A stretch of DNA of 64,000 bases, from contig OZ020260.1 in NCBI GenBank assembly GCA_963971285.1, forward strand, positions 8,032,798-8,096,797, in the 5' to 3' direction. The stretch is from Astropecten irregularis (Eukaryota; Echinodermata; Asteroidea; Paxillosida; Astropectinidae). Positions within the stretch are counted from its first letter, which is position 1. Each line of letters starts with the position of its first letter. Positions 45,301 through 60,300 of the stretch are shown here, in pieces. Made by a program: the position numbers and the translations under genes. The notes below the pieces were generated by a model. The model saw only the letters and a program-made list of their open reading frames with translations, was not told the origin of the DNA and ran no database searches.

Positions 45301-48300
45301 CAAATGATGGTTGTAGATCTGAATCTAGAGCTGGTGTGCTGAAGCCTAGACTTAGAAGCATAGGATACTCCAGGATGTCTACACTCTGTATGGCAGAGAC
45401 ACAAAAACCAGTGGTAAGAATCAAAGGACACATAATGCAAGATATAATAGATACTTATCTAGCCTAAAACCAACCCTAAGAAGCCATTGCGAGTTAAATC
45501 TGAATAGTATCTGGTACACAGACTTCTTTCATTGCATATAAACACCCCAGTTTGAATTTGCCAGACTTAGACTCTATTGCTATATCACATGATTCAGGGC
45601 AAGCTTTTGCGATACCCATCTCTGGAATGGACTGGTTCCTTTGTGCCATTCTTATCCATTATATGAACAGTGCATTGGTGCAAGACGTCTGTTATGTAGC
45701 AAAAGCTTGCCCTAAATCATGTGATATAGCAATAGTGTCTTTAGTATGGAAAATTCAGGTTTTGATATTCATGTACAGTGAAAGAATTCAGTGTACCAGA
45801 TATTGTTCAATTATAATGCAAAATAATGCAAATGGCTTATTGACCCAACACTGAAAGACTGGATTCTACAGGAAGACTCAGGAAGGTGAGCCCAAGAGAT
45901 CTTCATCTAGTCTTCCTCTGTACAAATATTGTTTAATTACATTCAATGTGCAGTCTGTTATCCACACACAAGTTCCATCCTTCAAATAATCATGCGCTGG
46001 GATAAAAAAATGTTGCTTGAACATTTGAAATTTTTCAATATTATTCTGTAATTCTCTTCCACAATTTCTAGGTTTGAAGCTTTTTCACCATGGCCCAAAT
46101 GCTACCACCATTGATAATGAGGAAACCTTACCGGGTTAAGTAGAATAGTCAGCAGATTGGGACTGAAGTGTCTGAGAGATGCTAAGCCATGACCCAGGAT
46201 GACCAGTAATCTGCACAAAGTAAAAGTAATATATGATCTATGATTGCTAGGACCACTGCTCTACTACAAGTAGGTCTTGTGTATTAGTACAACAAAGGTT
46301 TTCCTGATGGGCACAATGGACAATGCACTTGATATGACAGAGAAACCACTGGATCTATTGCTTTGAAGGACTGGAATCTTCAAGCACACAGTGGCAAGTA
46401 GAATGTTACATGTATCTGCAGAAGTAACATACCAAATGCCAAACTGAAAGTGCATGTGCAGTAACAGTATACAGCGCTGATTATATGAACGGCAAAGAAA
46501 CTTCACTCAACAACAGTACTCTATGGAATTTAGAGGTACTTCAGATTATATTATTTTAACAGATTTTAGGGCAGAATACTTTACAAATAGCTACAGTGTG
46601 TACATGTATAACAATGTCATTCTCAGCAATCCTTTAGCCTCAAGGGGACGCTGTCAATGGGAGACTTTTGAGAACAGGTCTTCAAGTCAACAGCGCATGC
46701 GCACACACAACAGCGCAGGCACAAAACAACGCACGCATGCTCAAAATTGTGTGCGCGTGCGCTGTTGACTTGAAGACCAGTTCTCAAAAGTCTCCCATTG
46801 TCATTATTGTTCAGGGCCAACTTTAGGCAGAATCCAACTTACTGACTATGGCTATGGATTTGTGGCCAAGGGTGTTTTAATAATATGAGATATATGCTTC
46901 ACTGCAGACATTGACCAAGCCACAGCAGAAGCCTGTAGCCTGTAGCCATTAATGCAGGCTTGTCCATACTCTGTATGGGGGTTGACTTAGATGTTTGACA
47001 TTATTGGCCTGATGGGGGCGCTGTTCATGCATCGTACCTGGCCTGAATGTGCAGCACTTCTGGGCTGAGTTTACTCTCAGTCAAGTCTGTCATGGATGTC
47101 TGCTGTCTCAGCCTCATGGGGGCGCTGTTCATGGTTATCACCATCCGCTTTTGCTTACTTATTTCAGTGTGCTTGTTGCTCTTCTACACAATAATCAATA
47201 AAAGAAAGTAAGATGTTTCATGTTAAATAGTACAATTCCTTTAAGCTGGCATAGCTCAGTCTCATCAGGGGCCGATATCATAGAGCTGCTTAGCACAAAA
47301 ATTCACTAAGCACATGACATTTCTGTCTTAGTAAAAACAAGATTAACAACCAAATTTCCGTGTATTTTGTATCACTTGCAATTGTTCTTTGGCTGTTGTT
47401 CACTGACCATGAATATCAAATACAATTTTCAATGGTGGTTTGTTTTATTGGGTAAGCTATTTTTGCGCTAAGCAATTTGTTGTGCTAAGCAGCTCTATGA
47501 AATTGGCCCCAGTTTGTTACCTTGTCCCAGCATTTGCAGTAGAAGCTAAAGCTTCATGCGCAACCTCAGTGTCGTGATGGTATTAGAAGCATTTAACATT
47601 CATAAAATGCATAGTTTATCGATTACCCATGTTCTGTCTAAAGGGAGGTTTGCGAAATGTTACAATGTGCCATGTGAAAGGACGCAAAAGCAGCCAGCAT
47701 AAAACCATTTTAGATTTTGCAGCCATGAGAAAATTTCTCAATGGTTGAGAGTTTTTTAGCGTCGTGTGAAAAGGCCTTTAGTCTCTTCATATTTGACTTT
47801 CCTGTATACCGACTACCAACACAGTAATCTGTTTTATGGCAGACTTCCTACTATTAAACAGATGCTCCATACTACAGAGCTTTCTGTACACCATTACTAA
47901 CCTCTGATAGATATTGCAGCAGTCTGGGCCTGATCAGTAGAGCCACACAGCTATGACATAGCAATGTCACAGCTTGTAAGAGTCCTTGAACCTCATTGGT
48001 CCTCATACGACAGCCAAGATCTCTTGCAAAGAGGGATAGTTGGTAGATAAAGGCACTTGTTGTTTCTACTTCCATTAGACAGGCACGACTCTGATTGTAC
48101 TGCACTGCATCCAGACACTAGAAGGAAAGTCCAAACTTACAGTTAATTGTCCTAGACCTAGCACTTAGTGTCAGGCAAAGTGAACCACAATAATTTTTCA
48201 TTAAAACCTAACATCTCTGGTAATTTATTCTAGAGGGTGTCTCAAAAAAAAACTTTACACTTTTGAAATGGCTGGCCAAAAAAAAAAAAACACGAGTCTG

Positions 48301-51300
48301 GGGGAAATGTTGATATGTATGGAAAGCCCATACACTCAACTTTCATATGATACTGAAAACCACTTGGATGAGCACTGAGTCTATGAGCTTTCCATAGATA
48401 TCAATCTTTCCCCCCAAGAATCATATATTTGTTTTGGGGGAGCCATTTCAGAAGTGTAAAGTTTTGTTTAGACACACTGTATATACCAGTAGAATGTTAT
48501 CAACTGTTACTTTCATTGTACTTCTGGCTAGAATCCTGGGTTAGAGGAAGCTTTCTCTTCAGAGCAGACTACTGATAAGATTGGCATAATCATTCTTCCC
48601 AATACCACTGATGACCTATAATGAGACACTATATGCACCATTCAAAGTCAGTGAGTTAGACAGACAGATTCTTGTATAAACCACATACATGTAACTAGTA
48701 ACTAGTCTTGATCCAAGATTGATATTATCGTTTGTCCTGCTCCGACAACACCGATAGAGGGGGCTATAATCAACGAACTCGCGGCTGGCCTGCAGCCACT
48801 GGTACGCGTGCCTGTGTATGCCAATATCAGTCTTGGATCTAGACTACATACATGTAGTAACCTGGTCCAAAGAGAGGATGTCCTCAAACCTCCAGGATTG
48901 TAGCCCTCAGTGAAGTAAAAGTAACAACCAATAAAACCAGTGATTCTATTGGTTGCCATCTATCCATGCAAGTGCTCAAACATCCATTTGTCCAAAGGTC
49001 TTAATTCCTTAACCTGCCAAAGGTTTTCTGCTACTTAGCCACAGTTTATAAAAGGACACGCTATTGATAACCAGTACAACCTCACCAGGAGGGTTAGTCC
49101 CAAATGGTCAACCATCATTTATCAGAAGCACCAATCTTGTTTCTGAACCATGGTAAAGTTCTTGTACAGACTTGCTCCATAACTTCTAGCCACTTTGTTG
49201 CAGAGACAACTAGAAACCTAGCAATATTTTCATCTGTCAAAGTGTATTGGAATGGTTGTGTGATGTGAAGGGGAAGGTTGAATAGACATGATTGAGTAGT
49301 TTGCTCAACCTGAAGGGGTCTAGGTCCCACTAACCTGCATCATGCGCTCACGATGGACTCCAAAGAAGTCTAATGCATCTGGAAGGAAAGTATGTTGCAA
49401 AGTCCCTAACATGACTGTAACCACGGAGATAGCCTGACGATACACTGACAGCCAAGTCAATGACTCCTTTTTATCTGTCTGTTTAAAGACAAAAGAAAAT
49501 ATCAAAGCTCAGGTACTGGGCTTAGATTCTTATTACAGTGGAATGTCACTATAACAAGCACCACTATAACAAACATTTGGCTACACCGAGCATCATCCTT
49601 GGCCCCGATTTGCTTATGTACAATGTATTGGCCTGCTGAACATTGTTCACTATGACAAACGGCGTGTTCGTTATAGTGGTGTACAGCAGGGTGTTCAACT
49701 ACAGCAAGATGTTCAACTATGTCAACAAGCAGAGGAAAATGAAAACCGGTTGGAAAGAAAATGAATTTGATGGATTCAACTTCAAAGTATGTAAAGATCC
49801 ATGTTTAACCCCAGGGTTTCCAGGTTGATAGTGTCAGTTTATGTGATGTACCTTTGATGTAGCAGTATTCCATGTAAGTTCACCTTCTCCATTCTGTTGA
49901 TGTAGTTGTAGTAATGGCAGGCATATCTGCTGCATAAAACCACTCATCTGCGTTGACTCTGCAGCCTGTATAATAATTATAAGGTTATAGAATACTGAGT
50001 GCCTATGAGAACAGCAGCAACACTATCTAGAGAGTTTTGCATGGTCATGGTGGAGAGACTAGAATTAGGCAAGGCTTGCGAAGACACCATGTATAAGACT
50101 CTTCTTGGAAGATGTGTGGTCCTGAGAAGGACCGATGGGAGTGGAGTATTGTCAACGTTTTGACCAGTGTGCTATGGCCGTCCTGAGGAGAGAGGTTTTG
50201 GTTTATAAATTGCCCAACACATGGCCACTTGGCTACTTCAATGCAAGTGCTGGTATACTGAGAGAAGACTAATACATGTAGTCACATTACATGTACAGAA
50301 CAAATAATGTCGGACTGGAAGGGGCAATTAATATATTAAACAGTTGTATAAAGAGACCAATGAACTAACCTGAGGAATGCTAGCCATGTCCAGAAGAAGT
50401 AATAATACAGCTTCTACATAGTGGATACCTTGCTTGACCTAAAGAAACAAATACAGGAGGAACAATCATTATATAATACATGTACGTATGTGCACTTAAT
50501 TTGTCCATTATGAATATCCATGATATGTCTCTTTCATCATAATACCAATTGGATAAGACTGTAAATGTTGTAAATGAGGGCTCTTTACATCTGGTATACT
50601 GTCCATACATGAAACCTCCCATTCCTTATTTGCATAGAAGGAAATTCATTTAATAGTGAACAAAACTCAGACTGAAGTGGAAAAACTGCACCAGTGCTCT
50701 ACAAACTGAACTGTCCATTATCTTTGCTCCTTTGCCAGTCATCAGTCAAAAGTCTCATCCTGTTTGACTCATCCCCAATATGTCATTGGTAAGGTGTGCA
50801 GCATTGCTAATGTCACATATATATTACTCTTGGGATACAATGGGTCGTATGTAAAAAAACTAGTATTTGCTTTTACTACCATTTTCGAAGCATTTGCTCG
50901 TGTTGGTATGAATAAAAGCAAAGTAAATGCTTGTACTGGAAAGCATTTGCTAAATCCTAAAAGTATTGACTTTTTACTTTTGAAGCTTTAGCTAGACCAT
51001 TAGTGTTTACTTGGTTTGGTATGAATAAAAAGAAGTAAGTGCTTCAGATGTTGAGTATTTACTTGTCATTTTCCAAGACTGGGTCAGAGCTACCTTGAAA
51101 AATGAGAGGCATATACTAATGTACAAAATTGTAGCGTTCATGAATGTTATTCGTCAAGAAAAGGTGTATGCCCCTAGGAGGTAGTGTGCAGAATCCAAAT
51201 ACAAGCAGCTGCACCGATTTCAGGAAAGAAATATGGAACAGATTGCCGACCATTTCTTGGGACATTCTGGGGAGCGCACTGACTTGCTAAGCAACAACAG

Positions 51301-54300
51301 CAGGCTCTGCTTGATTGTTGGTGACCCAGGTTTTCAAGTTTTCGTTGGAGAGACCTTGGCATTCATCAGAGTATCGTATCCACTGACTGTTCTTGATCAA
51401 AATATTTGATGACCAAGGCCGAACTATGGATTAAGTTTCCTGTTATGGAAACATCCCACTTCACTTCACTTGTATTGTTGTTGTTTAGCTTTTAATTTAG
51501 TCTCTTATCTGTTAAGGGTAATATCATACTTTTTTGTTGTCAAAGAAATACAGATCCATGGGCAAAAATATCAAAGAAAATACAGTAACAGTCATCTGTG
51601 AAAATTTCAATCCCATACGGTGCCCACTTTTTAGGAAAACAGTGAAAAACGCACATAGTTTTTCTTAATTCTTTTCTCTTTTATGTTTGATCTTAATTTT
51701 GGTCACTGGTTTTACTCTTTTCTGGATACTTAACTTCACAGTCATCTGTGAAAAATTTCAGTCCCATACGGTGCCAATTTGTTTGCTGTGGTTGCACCAG
51801 AATAGAGCAGTGCTTTCATTGTATACGTAGACTCCCCACAGACACTGTGGAGAGTGTACGTACACACAATGAAAGCCCTCTTGTTAAAAATCAGTGAGAT
51901 GTGCAGTCAAAAAAAGCATTTGCTACCGCTGCACTAGCAGACCATGAACAGTAAAAGGAACATTTTATTCATACCAATCTAAGTATTTGCTTATTCTGAA
52001 TTCTTTTACTTAGTAGTCAATGCTTTTGCTGTTTGCTTGAACTTAGAAGCGTTTGCTAGTTTTTATTTATACAGCCCATTGACATGTGTGTGATTTGATG
52101 GCTTTTAAACAAATTAGCAATTTAACAAGGACAAGTGACTATTTTGGGACAAAACCAAACAAATTTTTGAGCACCGGTACGGCATTCTGGAGGCTTCAGG
52201 TTTGAATCTCGCTCCAGTCAATTTTCACCTTTGAATGACTTAAATTAATCATCAAATAACCACAAGGAAAACTGACTGAATGTTTAAGTCATTCAAAGGT
52301 GAACAAAAAAATTGACTGGAGCTGGATTCGAACCGGCGACCTCCTGAATACCGTACTGGCGCTCTACCAACTGAGCTTTCCAGCTCTATGTTGGTGGTGT
52401 CCTTAATAGTTAATTATCTTTGTTCGTTTGGCAAAGGATCATTTTATCGATACTCGCAGCAATGCTGCAACCTGATAAACAGTACATGGGGGATCACTCA
52501 AAAAAAAGTGATAGACTATTGGGGACACCACAAACGTAGGGCTGGATAGCTCAGTTGGTAGAGCGCGCCTGGAGATCACCAGTTTAAATCCCACTCCAGT
52601 AACTTTTTCTGTGTTAACCTTTCAATAACTTAAATTAATCTAATTTGCCTTGTGCTTCATTTGATTATTCAAGTAAATCTTCATGATTGATATCAGTTTA
52701 TATAACACCTTAGTAGATCCTTGTCATTTGATTGGAGGATTGTATGTCACGTGATATTTGATAAATGGACCAATTCATGGCTTCCGTCACAACCGTTGAA
52801 ATTTGTACCATCCACCGTGCATTTTTGGTGCCATCCGATTTGTACCATTGCACGCCAGGGACTCTAATACGTGATTGGTCAAGCGCCGTTCCATTTATTT
52901 GTCACTGCGTGCGCGCGTACGCGTTGGTGTGCAACGCGCGTTACTGTAATAAGAGCAATATAGTTTGCCAAGATTTTAAGCTTTTTTTTTCTCGCTAACT
53001 CTTAAAATGTTATCCTCCAATCAAAATCAAATGACAAAGATCTACTTAGATGTTATATAAAACAAAAAATGAATGTTTCACATTCGTAGAATGGAAAAAA
53101 TAATTTCATGAGGTGACAGATGGACTGTTCCATTTCACGAGGCGAATACCATTCCACTCATAAACATTCATTATTTGTATAATAATACCTGTATACATGA
53201 GTGTAATGTTGTGAGTAGTAGACTTAGTACTCCATGTTGTCTTAGTAGTGGTAACCATATATGTGGTTTCATCTTCTCACCAACTAGAAGCTCATCTAGA
53301 AGGTATGCAGCCACGGTTGGCATCTGTGTCAAAGAAGATAAATGAAAACATGTATGTGAGGGTGCTATACATAAATCAAAGAAAGCCCGTCTTTGGCATT
53401 CCATATGCACATGCAAAGGGCAGTAGGTCAATTAGTGGGAGGTTGCGCCGTGGCAGTGCACTGCCACATCTACCTTAGAGCGGTGCTCCTTCAGTCTCCT
53501 AATAGCCATCCCCCAGGCAGCCACGCGACCCATCCCCATCCCAGCAAAATAGCGATCCATCTGACGCAACCACATGTCATGTGGATGCCCTATTGGGCAA
53601 GCCCTACCAGGAGGTCCTCTCAAAGAGAGAATCACCTCACAGAATCACTCACAGGGAATCTAGCCACATGACTGTACAGTCACATCTGGCACTCACATAT
53701 CATGCAGGTACCGTAATTTTCGGAATATAGGCCGCGTGGTTTATAAGCCGCAGCACCCAAAAATCAGGAAATTAAGATTTAAAATTACTGTATTAGCCGC
53801 AATGGTTTATAAGCCGCACCCGCGTGGACACGGACGATGTACAGTAATCACATTATAGCCAGTATCATTGTGCCTAGTGCTGGTTGTGGCACAAACAAGT
53901 GCATAATCAGTCAGCAAAGACGCCGGTAAAGTGTTCACGAATTCTTAATGACAACACAATTTTGATGTTTATATGGGGAAATCAGTTTTTACTTACGGGC
54001 AAAAACGGGGACCACTATTAATTGGTGCGTATTGCTTGCCGCATTATTTTTTTGCCGACAATGTCAGGCATGCACGTGTATGTTTTCATTGTGGACGTAC
54101 GGTAAAATGTATGGTTCCAGTAGGGCCTACACATGCTATTTACAAAGCGTGATTAACGCGCGAACCAGCGACACTGAAATAAACTTTCACCAGCGGTATT
54201 TATTAATTTGCACAGAAGCGATAATATGATTTATAATTTTATGGGGCCAGCAGACATACAATATTTTCTCTTTTGTGTTTTTGGTAGTCCTGAAAAGGAC

Positions 54301-57300
54301 TGTTTGTTTCTCTTCAATTATAAAATCTCAAGCAAAGCGAACATGCATGATTTTATGTTGGTATATGTCATTAAATAATGTACATGTATATGATGATGAA
54401 TGAATAAATAAATGATACTGCTTCAAGAGTTAATTGACGACCTGAATCGGAAGTAGACGGCATCAACTGTTGTGAAGAATCACGGACGTCCGTAAGTATG
54501 TCACTCGCACAAATCGTGCCGAGCGACTTCGCTTCCGGTTTTAATTTGTTATAATAAGTCAAGAGAGGGCGCTATAATATTATATTTAAAAAAAGGGGAA
54601 TATTATTCTTTATGCTTCCGATTAATATCATTATTTTTGGCGTCACATGATTTCTGTGGGATAGTTCAATTATTTATTAAACCGGTTTTTTACCACCATG
54701 GCACTGCTCTCCCTTACAAGCCATGGTTTTATCGGGGTTCAGCCGAAAAAAAAAACCAGATCAGTTTCATCGGCATATGTATAGTGAAGTACCTGTGGAT
54801 TGATCGCTTTATTTTGATGTGCCGACTTGTGATGTGTGCGTGAATGCATTAATTCAGACTCTCAAGTTGAAGCTCATCTAGTCAACAACTGTTATTGCTA
54901 ATCAGCCAGTAAATTCTGTTTTTATGAAATAATTACAAAACATCTTAAATCCTTACAAAAATCGACGCTCCCATAGAAGAAAACGTAAACTTTATGTCTG
55001 CACGTAACGCACATGAGCCAGCCTCGACAGAGATTACCGGTATCCATGGGTAGTGCGTGTAATATTATAGGCAACTGTGGACCCGTGTAGACAAGTCCCA
55101 GTCACGTGCGTGCGTGCAGGTTGCTCAGCATCGCATGAGCGTGACGTACATGAATATAATAAACACAAAAACGAACGAACATGCATGGATAACACAACGA
55201 GAACAGAAACACAAAAACGAACAGACGCACCACACGATTTGTGCGGCGTTAACAATACTTACTTGCGTGTACAGTCCGCTGGCTGACCGCTCAAGCTTTC
55301 AACATTTCATACACAATCATGCACGTGTACGTACATTTATAGTGTAGTTGATTTTATTCTTCAGATGTTGTCACATTAGCCGCCCTTAATATAAGCCGCA
55401 AAGACATTTTTCAGCGTGAGAATCAACACATTAGCCGCGGGCTATATTCCGAAAATTACGGTAATAGGTCTCATCTGACTCTCCTAGAGTAATCTCAAAG
55501 ACAAAGCCAAAGCCTGAGTCGAAGCCTTAGCTGAGGTTTAGAAAGAGCCTTTAATTCTACTCACTGAGAATTTGGAAGCAGGCGGGGTACCAGTCAACTC
55601 CTTCTCTCTTGCATCTACGCCATTCACTGTCCTGGTTTTCAACTGCTCAGGAACACCTTGCTTCATAGAGTCATTGTAGACATCGTATCCTGAGCCAGAT
55701 CCCTGGCCAAGTCCCTGTACAGAACCCTTGTCAGACCCCCTAATAGACTGAGTAGATGCTTTAGTTGTGCTGAGTGGAGTGAGATAGAACCTGCTACTGT
55801 CTTGCAATGCTAGGCATATGATTGGCAGTAAGGATTCAATCGTTTCCAGTTGTAGACCTGTTCAATAGCACAGAGAAATCCACAAATGAAGTCAGACAAC
55901 CAATGGTTATTAGCAATTCAATATATATCTTTCAATAAATAACCTGTAGCAAAATGTGTTCCATCTCTTCCTGACATCTTTAAAAAGGTCAAAACTGATA
56001 CTGATATGGGTTTTCATAACCAGATTATAAATATCAGTTATAAACCAGCAATTGGAACTTATTGTAATGTGGTTAACAAAGGACAGTATGTGGTTAATAA
56101 AGGACAGTATTCAAACAACTCTTGAAAATATTTGCTACCATAGTAACACCTGAATACTGTACATGTATATTCCACTGAGGTACACAAACCATTCACAAGT
56201 TGGTGGGAATAAATGCCATTTTCAAACCAAATACAAAGTTGACCTGCTATTTTTCTTGTAAATTGTCATTCAATGCACTTTCAAATGAACACAAACCTTG
56301 GTCTACTGATCATTAACAACCATTTTAATTGATTGATAAGAGTAAAAAAAACGATTTTGGTAGACATTTAGTGCCAGGCTGTACCTTGCTTGCTGGTACG
56401 ATGTTTGAGTAGCGTTGTCAGGGCAGCCATGATAGATGTTGCAGCATTATTAAGCCCAGGAGAGTCAGAATCAGAAATCCTCTCAAGTACATCCACAAGA
56501 GTCTTAACATGCTTCCACTGCCCAACCTGAATACTGGGGGGAGGAAGGGGGCAGATGTCTGTTCAATCTCACTGTAATCATTTAAAGTGTATGAGCAATT
56601 CAATACTAATCAGCTTAGCTGAATAAGTGTGTAAAAGTAATTCATCAAATGAAGCATTTAACAGTTGTCAGAATTACTCCTGTTTTCCTTACAACTACGT
56701 CCTCCAAGGCTCCAACACACCTTAAAAACATAAACAATGATGAGGACAACAACAACTGCATCTCATTCACATTGATTTGTGACACAACTCCTACCCCCCC
56801 CAAAAAAAAAAAAGACTTTCACTGAACATGAAGTCATCAACGATAATCAATAATGAAGCATCAACAACTACTCAAGCAAGTCGATGCAGAATTTAGCACA
56901 TCACAGATTCAGAATAATTCAAATCAATGTTGACACTAAACCAATCTTTGATAAGAATAGGCCTTATTCATGGTACATCCATCTTGTCACCTTCCTTGTA
57001 TACTCGTTGGAAAACAGAAAACAGAAAACAGGTACCAGACTATTTTGAATCCAAGCCTCGGTTTGATTGCACTGCTTTAAATGTAGGATGGATGCAACAT
57101 GAATAAGGTCTATGGTAGACTTACTTTGTCCAGTGTGTGAGTAATGACAGGAAGAGACTAGACAGGAGTGAGCAGGCTTTCTGGTTGAATATGGAGTCAA
57201 AATGACCAGACTGTATAAACAAAGACAAAATGGTTTGACATATTGAGAAACTGCACAGACAATAGATACATATTCAGTGAGCAAATCGTCCGGCACCAAA

Positions 57301-60300
57301 TTGTTGTGGATTACTCCACATACTGTGGGTTCCCATCCAGCCATGGTAATCAAGCTGCTTGTATCCTGAGCCAAGACACCTTATCAATGTCTCTCTCTAA
57401 CCAGGTGTACTAGGGATACTAGTATACGTAGAGATGACTACTGCATGCTTGAATAATAGGTTCCTATCTTCACTCCACAGAGAGTTGAGATGGCTTCAAG
57501 AATATTTTTCGGCTTGATGAACAGGGATACAAATTCCAAAATGCAGGTTTCCTGTGTGTATCAATAGGTCACATGATAATAATTACCAGAACCAATTTAA
57601 GTCACATACATAATTTACAGGTTAAAAATCAATGAAGAGAAGTATAGTGCACTGCAATGCTGAAGAGTCTACTGACCTGGCAACTGATGGAGACTGCTAT
57701 ATCAGTCAAGATGGATGACTGAACCTTGAAATCAGACAGGTCAATGACCTTACCCTAAGGACAAAGGACAAGCAGATAAATAATAGTTAGTCTTGATTGA
57801 AGAAGTTATGTTACACATAGCTACCTGTTGTACTGAACAAAGCCATGAGTCATGTGTGAATCTAACATATGGAAGCAAGTAATAGATATTTACAAATAGG
57901 ATCAAGCAACGTTAAAATAGTCTGACATCTTTCATAGCTTCATTTACACATTTATGCTGTTGTTTTTCTACTCTCATTTTGTTTCATATACAGAAACAGA
58001 TACAGAAGTATGGAAAGAATTTGTTGTGTTCAATCACTGGGTCCATTGTAAAAGTACCAGTCACTTTAAGATGATGGCTACATTTCATAAATGAGACTAG
58101 ACAGGAACAGCAAGGCAGTTAATGCTTCACACACTGGTGTACAGAAAAAAAATCCCTGTCACTGAAACAAGACTGATGGTCTATGCACATACAATATGAT
58201 AGGACTGCATTATGGACAGGGATTACAGCACAGGAACTGCCTCCACCCTTAAGGTGTAGAGAACTAGTCCTTCACATTGAAACAGAATAAATAGAAAAGG
58301 AAGCCGGGTCCACACCAGTAATGCCTCTACCCCTATAATATGGAGGTACATGGCTTTCAATATAATATGTTTAATTATCTTGTGCCAGAGGGCAAATATA
58401 GGTTACCAGTGTACATTTCATGTGATACATAAAGTACTTTAAACTGGTTCTCTGCTAGGTCTTTACTGGTTAAGGGATTGGCCAATACAATCTGTGCTTA
58501 CATTTCTTGATGTAGATACTAGTAGCAGTGTCCGCCATGCCTGTACCAGTACAAGAACTTCATGCTCACGGATCAAATATTCCTCAAGATCAGTCTGGTG
58601 TCCTGACTCCATCTCCAGTAAAGTACGAATGCACTGGCAATGACAAAGGTATGTATTCAATTAGAGATTCAATCAAATTACTGGTATTGGAAACCACTAT
58701 TAAACAGCTGAGAGATGATCAAATGAAAGGGAGACTTTTGGATCGGGCTGTCTCCTGACAAATTGTGTACACGCTTTAAGTACGGCAGTTAATTGTCCAA
58801 AAACTCTCCAAAAGACGCAGATAAATGCTGTGAACTTCAAATTCAGGCAATTTACAATTATTTTTGAGCTTCACATTGCCGCCCACCCCAATTTTAATGC
58901 CCGAAAACACAAAGTGAGGTGAAATTCTTATGGTTGACGAGGAATAATGTGCTAGGTCTCGCTTGCCAAAGTAAAAACTTTGTGCACAAAACACTATGCT
59001 GTTTGGCCCAGATTTGCAGCTTTCTTGGCTGAAAGTTCTGCACTTATAACAAGCACATGTCAGGTGTTATTCCCATGTGTACATGCTTTGTGTAACTGAA
59101 CTATGAATCCTCAGTTATAATGTCAAGACAGAATTTCTGGGTTTGCATAGTCTTGGTTGACAACATTATTGGTGTGGATACACGAACCGCACTAACCGGC
59201 ATGCTAGTACATAATGTACGTACAGGTGATCCGCGCACACGTATGCATGGAACTCTCACTAATAACATCTTGGGAATCATGTAACATCTCCCCCCGAAAA
59301 CGGGGGGAAACACACTGTGCATGCGTTACTTTCAAAGTCAATTAACATACACGTACATGTCCGTGCATGCAGGCCTGTGCAGGTAATCATACATATTCAA
59401 CAGTGTGTCATGGAGACGACGTAGCGCGCTACATAACGAGGTGCACACGCAACCCACGACCCTTACAGGATTCCCAAGACGTTGTTATAGGGAGGTCTTT
59501 ACGTATTATATAACAACGTCATGGCCCAAGACTAGGGTTTGCATTATGCACAGAATGGTTATGACATGCAGAATTATGTGGTAACCATACAGGTGAGCCA
59601 TACAGGTGTGTCTTTAGCAATCAGACTCAATAAAGAATCATCTCTTGGGTATTGAAACCAGTTTACAACACTGTTAGGTGCCAGTCATTCATCAGTGCAC
59701 CTTCATGCAATGCACATGTAATTGCTAAGCACATCCATATTGTTCTTCCAATTGGGATGTGATCAATGTATTCAACTGAAAAATATATCATTTAATGAGG
59801 AATTCTGCTGATGTAGCATGGACACCATACACATTGTGCCATAACCCGCAGGAATGACTTAAAGATTATGTCAATTTCCTTCAGAATGTCTGCTGGGCCT
59901 ACCTTTGACCAATAGGTGTATCTCGTTTCTTGCTTTAGTTTCTTCAGGATGGTCTTCAGTCCTTTCTCGAGGTTTTCACTGCAAACAAATTCAAAATTGT
60001 AAACATTCTGCAAAAAAACATCCTGAGCTTAATCATCAAATAACCGCAAAGGAAACTGACTGAATTGTTGATTGAAGTCATTGAAAGGTGAAAAAAGAAA
60101 AATTGACTAGAGCGGTATTCAAACCAGCGACCTCCTGAATACCATACAGGCGCTCTACCAACTGAGCTATCCAGCCCTATGTAGGTGGTGTCCCAAATAG
60201 TCAATTATCTTTGTTCGTTTGGCAGTCAGAAACCATGAAACAACACACATACGGGTCATTCCGTGTCAATTCAACGCGCTTTGGAACCCGACCGACACAG

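Noticed and set aside
52537-52610. Possible functional tRNA gene
   Set aside because: A and B boxes are present but the acceptor stem does not pair and the module recurs in mutated form at several places, so it is part of a repeat.
53432-53635. Candidate extra NUP188 exon
   Set aside because: The minus-strand open frame lacks NUP188-like sequence, and exons 55565 and 53323 already join in phase.
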